A stretch of DNA of 14,064 nt from JANFXS01 sp022791155 (GTDB lineage: Bacteria; Bacillota; Clostridia; Lachnospirales; Anaerotignaceae), in the NCBI GenBank assembly GCA_949743895.1, contig CATJUX010000027.1, positions 1 to 14,064 on the forward strand. Reading direction: 5' to 3'. This document shows, piece after piece, positions 7,784-13,110 of this stretch. Both the position numbers and the translations under genes were made by a program. The notes beneath the pieces were generated by a model. The model was not told where the DNA came from and ran no database searches. It worked only from the letters and a program-made list of their open reading frames with translations. Numbering within the stretch: position 1 is the first letter of the stretch; the number at the start of each line of letters is the position of its first letter.

Positions 7784-7784
7784 T

Positions 7785-7804
7785 GTGTGGATTATAAGCC
7801 ACAT
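7785..7804 (+). repeat. Left 20-bp inverted repeat of the putative invertible segment
   Basis: GTGTGGATTATAAGCCACAT is the perfect reverse complement of the copy at 7917-7936. The site is itself nearly palindromic: TGTGG and CCACA flank TTATAA, with 16 of 18 core positions symmetric. That is the form expected of a crossover site bound by a recombinase dimer. Confidence 0.88.
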
Positions 7805-7810
7805 TACGTA

Positions 7811-7839
7811 TTGCAAAATTTAGGAAAATATGTTAGAAT
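7811..7839 (+). promoter_or_regulatory. Promoter-like sequence inside the invertible segment
   Basis: TTGCAA (7811-7816), a 17-bp spacer, then TAGAAT (7834-7839) preceded by TGT, forming an extended -10. As sequenced it points right, into the 3' end of the recombinase gene (antisense). After inversion it would point left, toward the EPS operon. Confidence 0.5.
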
Positions 7840-7916
7840 TCTTGCAGCAAAATATATATGATTGAAGATTATAGTTATTAAAAGTGATATTGTTTTGTCA
7901 TACTATGACTTACAAT

Positions 7917-7936
7917 ATGTGGCTTATAATCCACAC
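7917..7936 (-). repeat. Right 20-bp inverted repeat of the putative invertible segment
   Basis: ATGTGGCTTATAATCCACAC is the exact reverse complement of the left copy. It ends 4 bp from the recombinase stop codon. Similarity extends weakly inward (both copies have GTA a few bases inside) but stops outside. Confidence 0.88.
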
Positions 7937-7940
7937 TTTA

Positions 7941-8534
7941 TTATCCAATTTCATTTCTAATCCATCTTTGAAATGTTCCATGAGCCACACCCAGTTCCTT
8001 GGCGGCTGCTCGGCCAGAGATTTCGCCTCTGCGCCATGAGGCTATGACAGACTCGTAATTTTCGCCACGTTTTTTAGATCTGCGCCCAAAACGAACTCCC
8101 TTAGCTTTTGCGGCTGCAATCCCTTCAGCCTGACGCTGACGATTAAATTCCCGCTCAGTTTGAGCCACATAACTGAGAATCTGAAGCACAATGTCAGCAA
8201 TCAGAACTCCTGTGAGATCCCGCCCTTTGCGAGTGTCCAACAATGGCATGTCCAACACTACAATGGCAACCTGCTTTTCCCTAGTCAATATCCGCCATTG
8301 ATCCAAAATTTCATCATAGTTGCGTCCAAGACGATCTATGCTCTTGATCACAAGAATGTCTTCAGCATTCAATTTTCGCACAAGTTGCTGGTATCCCGGG
8401 CGCTCAAAATCCTTTCCACTTTGCTTGTCAATAACTATGTTGCAGTCCTTCACGCCAAACTCCTTCATGGCCGCCATCTGTCTGTCCTCATTTTGCCATT
8501 TGGTAGAAACCCGAACATATCCATATGTGTTCAT
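7941..8534 (-). CDS. Small serine recombinase (DNA invertase/resolvase family)
   Basis: This 197-aa protein has the full catalytic domain of the resolvase/invertase family. YGYVRVST (4-11) places the nucleophile at Ser10 with Arg8 beside it, SGKDFERPGYQQL follows at 39-51, and IKSIDRLGRNYDEI (63-76) carries the conserved Asp-Arg-Leu-Gly-Arg. A long dimerisation helix leads to EREFNRQRQAEGIAAAKAKG (127-146). The C-terminal helix-turn-helix (about 170-195: EISGRAAAKELGVAHGTFQR, then W) would bind half-sites. The length fits Hin/Gin-type invertases and Tn3-type resolvases, not the large integrases or IS607 enzymes, which differ in domain order. AAAGGAGGAATAATAAAAT gives a strong ribosome binding site before ATG 8534. 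The stop lies 4 bp from the right inversion repeat and no terminator intervenes, so readthrough toward the EPS operon is possible. Site-specific inversion of the adjacent segment is the inferred role. Confidence 0.94.
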   Translation of the reverse strand: MNTYGYVRVSTKWQNEDRQMAAMKEFGVKDCNIVIDKQSGKDFERPGYQQLVRKLNAEDILVIKSIDRLGRNYDEILDQWRILTREKQVAIVVLDMPLLDTRKGRDLTGVLIADIVLQILSYVAQTEREFNRQRQAEGIAAAKAKGVRFGRRSKKRGENYESVIASWRRGEISGRAAAKELGVAHGTFQRWIRNEIG

Positions 8535-8566
8535 ATTTTATTATTCCTCCTTTTTTTGATAGGTTT

Positions 8567-8594
8567 ATTTTAGAGGAGTCATATGATTGTGCAA
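8567..8594 (-). promoter_or_regulatory. Likely promoter of the recombinase gene
   Basis: On the minus strand, TTGCAC (8594-8589), a 16-bp spacer, then TAAAAT (8572-8567, 5 of 6 to consensus), about 33 bp before the ATG. The -35 match is weak. Confidence 0.5.
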
Positions 8595-8616
8595 TTTAAA
8601 ATTTTCTCAAAGGAAA

Positions 8617-8655
8617 TAAAAACAGCTGCTTCTCGAAATGAGAACCAGCTGTTTT
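8617..8655 (-). terminator. Intrinsic terminator of the PucR-family gene (possibly bidirectional)
   Basis: AAAACAGCTG (8619-8628) pairs with CAGCTGTTTT (8646-8655). After one C-C mismatch, TTCTC pairs with GAGAA around a GAAAT loop. The minus-strand RNA ends in a T-run (five T, then a short AT stretch), fitting termination after the regulator gene. The plus strand also ends in four T. The hairpin insulates the recombinase from upstream transcription. The 150 bp between it and the regulator's stop codon are AT-rich, with no gene seen. Confidence 0.82.
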
Positions 8656-8806
8656 AAGTATATTCTATTTTTCATATTTGTCATATTGCATTATTTTTGC
8701 TAACAAATCATGGCCAAACTATATCATTTTTCCATTACTGTCCAAATAAACTGCCAAATTTATAGAAAAAATTTTCATTATAATTAGGCTGATTTAACAA
8801 AATATA

Positions 8807-9982
8807 TTATAAATAATAAAGTTCTTCTATCTTTATGGCTGTGGAAAACATAATTTTTCCATCTAGTGAAAGCGGGTTAATATTCGTGATTTCCCTTATC
8901 TTCCTAAGCTGATTATTTACAGTGTTTCTATGCACAAAAAGCTTACTGGCTACAGATTGAACATTTCCCTCAAGTTCTATATAAATTTTTATATACCTTG
9001 CTAAATCAGTTCCCGTCTCGGCATCATATCTGATAAGCTTTCCCAGTGATTTTTCATAAATGTTCTTTAAGAGCTTAATATCGCGCACTTCTAAGAGTAT
9101 TTCATACATTCCTATCTCATCATAGTAAAGTATGTCTTCTCTTTTTATAACAGCAAGGTTTTTGATGCTCATAAGTTTTTTGAAATTAAATGACAAATTA
9201 TATATGGTTTCTTCCATTTTTCCAACACATATATGTATTTCACACCCCAAAAACCTTGTTGTTAAATTTTCCATAAAATTCTTCATAAGCCTTCTCATGC
9301 CTTCTGCTTCTACATCCACAAAAACAAGCGCAACTATATTGCTGTGCAAAAATAAAATTATATTTTTCCCAAGTTCTTTATATGTTTTTTCACAGCACCT
9401 TTTCACAGCATTAAAGAATATTTCAGGCTCAATTTTCGAATCAGGCTCAATGTTTATGCTCACGGGACAATAGAAACTTTTGTCGGAATATCCATAAAAT
9501 GAAAGCTTATTTATAAGAATTTCCATGTTTTCGGTGTTAAATATAATGCTTTGTATAAGTTTTGTGACATTCATGTTCTCTGACTCATCAAAAATAATCA
9601 AACGTGATATGTCCCTTACAACATCACTCATAAACACATCCCAGGGAACTGTATAAAGTGGAAGTCCAACAAAATCACAATATTCTATGAGATCTTTTGG
9701 AACGCTTTTTATATATTTTCCTATATTTAATATGAGAGCCTTTGTTTGAAACTTATATAGGTTTTTAGCCAGTATAAGAAGTTCTTCATCTTTTTTCATG
9801 TTAATTCCTGATGTAACAATTATCTGTTTTCTATTTTTAAATTTCTCTGTGCTGTAGTCTTCAACAACAGAAATCCAGTTAACCTCCTCTTGTTCTTCAC
9901 CTTCTTCTTTTTTTCCGGCCACAAGACGTATCCTGTAAGATGGTGAAAGACTATTAATAATTCTTTCGACACTAATAGCCAT
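8807..9982 (-). CDS. PucR-family transcriptional regulator
   Basis: This 391-aa protein has the layout of PucR-family regulators. The N-terminal sensing region (about 1-130) includes VNWISVVEDYSTEKFKNRKQ, then IIVTSG, resembling the PucR N-terminal domain. The middle (about 160-300) fits the GGDEF-like non-catalytic domain common in this family. The C-terminal helix-turn-helix at about 338-371 (EGNVQSVASKLFVHRNTVNN, then QLRKI) matches the PucR-type HTH: gradual layering, small residues, then HRNT. No membrane segment is seen. AGGAGGGGAATAAT precedes ATG 9982. It is divergent from the two plus-strand genes across 244 bp containing a 17-bp dyad, so it most likely controls them in response to a metabolite. 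Family members act as activators of purine, amino-acid or other catabolic genes. The effector here is unknown. Confidence 0.86.
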   Translation of the reverse strand: MAISVERIINSLSPSYRIRLVAGKKEEGEEQEEVNWISVVEDYSTEKFKNRKQIIVTSGINMKKDEELLILAKNLYKFQTKALILNIGKYIKSVPKDLIEYCDFVGLPLYTVPWDVFMSDVVRDISRLIIFDESENMNVTKLIQSIIFNTENMEILINKLSFYGYSDKSFYCPVSINIEPDSKIEPEIFFNAVKRCCEKTYKELGKNIILFLHSNIVALVFVDVEAEGMRRLMKNFMENLTTRFLGCEIHICVGKMEETIYNLSFNFKKLMSIKNLAVIKREDILYYDEIGMYEILLEVRDIKLLKNIYEKSLGKLIRYDAETGTDLARYIKIYIELEGNVQSVASKLFVHRNTVNNQLRKIREITNINPLSLDGKIMFSTAIKIEELYYL

Positions 9983-10029
9983 ATTATTCCCCTCCTGTAC
10001 AATCGCTTCTTTATATTTTTGTAATTATC

Positions 10030-10038
10030 ATTATAACA
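10030..10038 (-). promoter_or_regulatory. Extended -10 promoter of the PucR-family gene
   Basis: The minus strand reads TGTTATAAT, a perfect -10 with the TGn extension, about 48 bp before the start codon. No good -35 is visible, which is common for extended -10 promoters. Confidence 0.55.
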
Positions 10039-10109
10039 TCAATCTTTCATTAAATAAATTATTAAATTTTCTTTTTCATTAATCACATTGTTCACTTGCA
10101 CAAAAAAAC

Positions 10110-10126
10110 AATTGCGTTTAGCAATT
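10110..10126. promoter_or_regulatory. Operator-like dyad in the divergent promoter region
   Basis: AATTGC (10110-10115), 5 bp, GCAATT (10121-10126) is a perfect 6-bp inverted repeat. It abuts the proposed -35 of the plus-strand promoter, where an activator such as the divergent PucR-family protein could bind. The assignment is from position only. Confidence 0.4.
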
Positions 10127-10153
10127 TAAAATTTCTTCATCATGCAATAGAAT
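10125..10153 (+). promoter_or_regulatory. Candidate promoter of the two-gene unknown operon
   Basis: TTTAAA (10125-10130, 4 of 6), a 17-bp spacer, then TAGAAT (10148-10153, 5 of 6), about 70 bp upstream of the first ATG. The weak -35 overlapping a dyad would fit activator-dependent expression. Confidence 0.4.
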
Positions 10154-10226
10154 AAAATCATAGCAACAAATCAATAAATCTATCAGGCAATGAAAAATCT
10201 ATTCATCTAAAAGGAGTGTATTTAGA

Positions 10227-10604
10227 ATGAAGTTAATGCACACAAGATTACCAGACTTTTATACCAAAATTGAAGCTGCCGCTAAAAAATTACGGCCAGA
10301 AACAGGTTTCTCTGTGAGCGGTCTTGAAAATGTAAAAACGGCTAAACTTGCATCACTCAGAGTTGGCCGTGTTGAAGATGAGATTGTGGAGATAACTGAA
10401 GATAAGGACATTAAAAAAGTTGAAGTTGTTCTCACCACAGCCAATCCAGAAACGTTATACACTGTAGTTGTGAAAGGTATAACAGATGATGGAAAATGCA
10501 AAAAAGTTATTCTTGAAAATATGATGCTTTCGGCCCCAACTGTTGAAACACATCTTTTTGGAGTTGAAGAAGTTATAGACCGCCGAAGCAACATAAAAAG
10601 ATAA
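10227..10604 (+). CDS. Conserved-looking hypothetical protein, 125 aa
   Basis: I do not recognise this family. It is a soluble protein with no signal peptide, membrane helix or cysteine cluster (one Cys, in DGKCKKV). The N-terminus is helical (PDFYTKIEAAAKKLRP), followed by alternating short strands such as VEVVLTTANPETLYTVVVKG. It ends with LFGVEEVIDRRSNIKR. AAAGGAGTG lies 8 bp before the ATG, and codon use looks like a normally expressed gene. It is 18 bp upstream of the 347-aa gene and certainly in one operon with it, so it could be a small subunit or accessory protein of that product. The divergent PucR-family gene suggests metabolite-controlled expression. No function is proposed. Confidence 0.85.
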   Translation: MKLMHTRLPDFYTKIEAAAKKLRPETGFSVSGLENVKTAKLASLRVGRVEDEIVEITEDKDIKKVEVVLTTANPETLYTVVVKGITDDGKCKKVILENMMLSAPTVETHLFGVEEVIDRRSNIKR

Positions 10605-10622
10605 TAGAAGGAGGACAATTCA

Positions 10623-11666
10623 ATGAAGCTTAAATACCGTATTATTCCAAAAGGAGCTGCTGATGGTGTTGTTCCTTTAAATTGGGTTTTTATTGAAAAA
10701 AAGGATATTAAGGAATGCGGCTTGACAGACCTTGATGCTTGCTTGGCCATAGGAAAATCCCTTGGGGATGATTGTGCCGCTGTTAATGTTATGGATATGG
10801 ATGACGCTGTTACTGTTACAAGTGATGGAATCATGGCTCCTGGCGCTGTTGTTGGTGTGGCTTCGGTTGATCATGGAATGATTAACAAGTCATATGGCTA
10901 TCTGAATATAAGCTCTCTCCCATATTCAGAGCAAATGATTGAAGAAGAACCACACATGAAACAATGGCTTACAGAAGAATATAAGGGCAAAACTCTTTAC
11001 CGCGGCCCAAGCGCTGAAGACAGAGGTGAGAGAGGCCCAAACAATGAAAACATGACAATGTCTGGACGCATCGCCAACAACAACTGTGGTTCAGAAGTTA
11101 TGAATATGGTTGATATGACAGAAATTCTTGCTCCATTCTTTGGTCAAGTTGAGATAATGTCAGACGGCGAAGTTATTATAGGTGTTGCCGGCCCAGAAGT
11201 GTCTGTTGGAATAGGTATGGTGGTAAGCGAACGCCACGGCCGCGTATTTGGCGGAAAGAATTTAGGTTCTTATAAAGCTGGTATGTCAGCTCACAACTCT
11301 GGAGTATATGCTAAAACAGTTAAGAGCGACTACCCTGCTATATGCGCTCCAAAATCAGTTTTGGCTGATTACTCACTTAAAGCTCTTGATATAGGTCTTA
11401 TTCCAGGCCGTCATATCGGTTCATCTCCTGCTCTTTTGTGCCTTGCCCGCGCTTATGGAAAACCTATAGACTGTGACAATATTTCAGAAAGAGCATGGAT
11501 TGAACTTGAAAGCGTTGGAATTACAAAACAATGGCTTCAGTCTCCTTGCGAAGTATTAAGCAGAGAGGATGTCATCGCTAAAGCTGATGAAATCATTCCT
11601 GGAATGCCTGGCGCTAAAAAATATAAAGTTTCAGATATATGTGAAGTTAGATACGTTGAAATTTAA
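10623..11666 (+). CDS. Conserved-looking hypothetical protein, 347 aa, probably a cytoplasmic enzyme
   Basis: I do not recognise this family. It is soluble, glycine-rich and ordered throughout. Notable segments are VDHGMINKSYGYLNISSL (82-99), a charged RGPSAEDRGERGPNNENMT (127-145), SGRIANNNCGSEV (147-159) with Cys155 in an Asn-rich turn, IGVAGPEVSVGIGMVVSERH (186-205), HNSGVYAKTVKSDYPAICAP (224-243) and RHIGSSPALLCLARAYGKP (263-281). Conserved-looking Gly, Asn, His and Cys positions suggest a catalytic protein. There is no Rossmann, P-loop or PLP-lysine motif I can name. A strong AAGGAGG precedes the ATG. The gene follows the 125-aa gene by 18 bp and is closed by tandem terminators. The neighbouring regulator, peptidase and LarA-like genes hint at small-molecule catabolism, but that is context only. 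Confidence 0.88.
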   Translation: MKLKYRIIPKGAADGVVPLNWVFIEKKDIKECGLTDLDACLAIGKSLGDDCAAVNVMDMDDAVTVTSDGIMAPGAVVGVASVDHGMINKSYGYLNISSLPYSEQMIEEEPHMKQWLTEEYKGKTLYRGPSAEDRGERGPNNENMTMSGRIANNNCGSEVMNMVDMTEILAPFFGQVEIMSDGEVIIGVAGPEVSVGIGMVVSERHGRVFGGKNLGSYKAGMSAHNSGVYAKTVKSDYPAICAPKSVLADYSLKALDIGLIPGRHIGSSPALLCLARAYGKPIDCDNISERAWIELESVGITKQWLQSPCEVLSREDVIAKADEIIPGMPGAKKYKVSDICEVRYVEI

Positions 11667-11686
11667 GCAACAACTTGTGTGATCCT

Positions 11687-11709
11687 TTTGACATAAAGTC
11701 AAATTTTTT
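11687..11709 (+). terminator. First of two tandem intrinsic terminators
   Basis: TTTGAC (11687-11692), loop ATAAA, GTCAAA (11698-11703), followed directly by six T. The short, AT-rich stem suggests a weak terminator backed up by the next one. Confidence 0.6.
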
Positions 11710-11712
11710 ACA

Positions 11713-11746
11713 TAGGCTCTTGTATTATTCAAGAGCCTAATTTTTT
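11713..11746 (+). terminator. Strong intrinsic terminator after the two-gene operon
   Basis: TAGGCTCTTG (11713-11722) pairs perfectly with CAAGAGCCTA (11730-11739) around a 7-base loop, followed by A and six T. It separates the unknown operon from the M20 peptidase locus. Confidence 0.88.
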
Positions 11747-11755
11747 AGACCAAAA

Positions 11756-11773
11756 TTGTGTTTGCAAACACAA
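11756..11773. promoter_or_regulatory. 18-bp perfect palindrome, operator-like
   Basis: TTGTGTTTGCAAACACAA is perfectly symmetric, with no loop, so it is more likely a dimeric repressor site than an RNA hairpin. It lies 36 bp upstream of the M20 peptidase start, between the terminator and the ribosome binding site (AAGGAG, about 11790). The TTTGCAAA centre resembles LacI/PurR-family operators. No such regulator is encoded in the window, and I could not place a clear promoter here. Confidence 0.5.
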
Positions 11774-11808
11774 AATTAAATGTCTTTTTAAGGAGCTGAA
11801 TTAAATCA

Positions 11809-13018
11809 ATGACAGAGCGGGAAAAAGTTATAAAATATATTGATGATAATAAGGATGAACTTATTAAAATAGCTTCTGGGCTTATAAGCATACCCTCTAT
11901 TTCTGGCCGCGAAAATTCAAACGAAATGTATGAAAAGGAAGCCGATTATCTTATTAGTGAATTTTCAAAATTTGGTATCACAGCCAAAAAATATGCCAAT
12001 TCTACCCCCCCCCAATACACATGGTGGAGCCAATCTTGTTGCTGAATACAAAGGCACAGGCGGCGGGCGCACATTAGCTATGGGAGGTCACTATGATATA
12101 GTTGCTGCCGATGAGGATACATGGGAAACTGACGGCGGTTTCTGCCCAACTGTTAAAAACGGAAAACTTATAGGCCGTGGCGCTGCTGACATGAAAGGCG
12201 GCCTTGCCTGCTGTTTCATGGCTTTGAAAGCCCTTAAGGAATGCGACATCAAACTTAAAGGCAATGTCCAATTTGTGGCCACTGTAGATGAAGAAATAGG
12301 AAGCCCATATGGTATGCAATATCTTGTGGAAAATAATATAGTTATTCCTGATTTTTTTATCAATGCAGAACAAACCGAAATGAAGGTAATTGTGGCTTAC
12401 AAGGGTTGTGCATAGATGAAAATAAAGGTCAAAGGCGTTACAGCCCATGGAAGCAAGCCTCATCTTGGCGTAAACGCTGTTGTAAACGCAGCAAAACTTA
12501 TTTACATGATAGATAAAAAAGGTGTTGAATTTACCCCCGATCCACTTTTAGGCAATGGTTCATTAAATATAGGAACAATAGAAGGCGGCACTGGAATAAA
12601 TGTGGTTCCTGACGAATGCGTGTTTAATATAGACGGGCGTCTTGTTCCTGGACAGACATATGATGGCGTAATTGGTTCAATAAGAGAAATGATAAATCAG
12701 CTTAAAGCTGAAGATCCAACATTTGACGCTGAAGTCGAATTCTGTGCACGCACATCAAACGCTGTTCATGTTTCTGAAGATAATGATCTTGTTAAAGCTC
12801 TTCTTGAAAACTCAAAGCTTGTAAATGGCAGCAAAGCAGATCTTGGTGGCTTTATAGCTCAAGGCGATAATTTCTTTTTCAACAAAAAAGGGATTCCTTC
12901 ATTAATGTTTGGCCCTGGAACGCTTGATTGTATACACAAAGCAAATGAATGGGTATCAATAGATGAGCTTGTTGAGGCTGCTAAAATATATGCACTTACA
13001 GCTATAAGTGTTTGCTGA
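11809..13018 (+). pseudogene. M20-family metallopeptidase (ArgE/DapE/CPG2-like), disrupted by a frameshift and an in-frame TAG
   Basis: Three consecutive reading frames together make one M20 protein of about 402 residues, the normal family length. The first runs from 11809 to 12045. A run of nine C at 12005-12013 then shifts the frame; eight C would restore it as NSTPPNTHGGANLV. The second part carries the metal-site motifs GGHYDIV, GRGAADMKGG, TVDEEIGS and NAEQTE, and ends at TAG 12413-12415. The third resumes in the same frame at ATG 12416 with MKIKVKGVTAHGSKPHLGVN (dimerisation domain) and ends with the late metal-ligand region CIHKANEWVS. Family members hydrolyse amide bonds of N-acyl amino acids or dipeptides with two zinc ions. 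The TAG falls where relatives often have Trp (KGALW-type segment), suggesting TGG to TAG. Everything else looks intact, so decay is recent or one lesion is a sequence error. It sits upstream of the LarA-like gene. Confidence 0.85.
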
Positions 13019-13110
13019 AACTATTAATATCAGCATGTTTACACAAATTCTAAAATTCTATTGTCAGTGCAAATATACAAATATTTATTAAGTAGATAGG
13101 AGGAAATATT

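Larger units (their letters stand above)
7398..7784 (-). promoter_or_regulatory. Long AT-rich upstream/leader region of the EPS operon
   Basis: About 390 bp without a credible gene separate the first EPS gene from the inverted repeats. Any transcript starting in or beyond the invertible segment would carry this as a long 5' leader. I see no clear intrinsic terminator, riboswitch or NusG-family gene in it. It contains an 8-bp inverted pair, ATGACAAA (7613-7620) and TTTGTCAT (7650-7657), and the strong dyad at 7751-7783. Confidence 0.55.
7785..7936. other. Putative invertible promoter segment (phase-variation switch)
   Basis: Perfect 20-bp inverted repeats enclose 112 bp (7805-7916) with no gene. 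The segment lies 4 bp from the end of a serine recombinase gene and upstream of a surface-polysaccharide operon. The interior has promoter-like sequence on both strands: a better plus-strand one (7811-7839) pointing away from the EPS genes in this orientation, and a perfect TATAAT on the minus strand at 7868-7873 with a poor -35. Inversion would swap them. The arrangement matches known invertible promoters of gut bacterial capsule loci. Inversion itself is an inference, because only one orientation is visible. Confidence 0.72.

Noticed and set aside
7785..8534. Recombinase plus repeats as an IS element or transposon
   Set aside because: The 20-bp repeats enclose only 112 bp of non-coding DNA and leave the recombinase outside. 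There is no transposase, target duplication or cargo, and the domain order is not that of IS607.
8591..10134. Repeated 14-mer GCAATTTAAAATTT at 8591 and 10121
   Set aside because: The word is AT-rich and nearly palindromic. The two copies sit in different promoter contexts with no other shared sequence, so coincidence is likely.
10259..10834. 191-aa minus-strand open frame opposite the two unknown genes
   Set aside because: The plus-strand genes have strong ribosome binding sites, natural composition and a terminator. The minus frame is Ser/Thr/Phe-rich shadow sequence.
12413..12415. TAG read as pyrrolysine or another recoded residue
   Set aside because: Relatives often have Trp at this place, TGG to TAG is a single change, and the gene already has an independent frameshift. 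There is no sign of Pyl machinery in the window.
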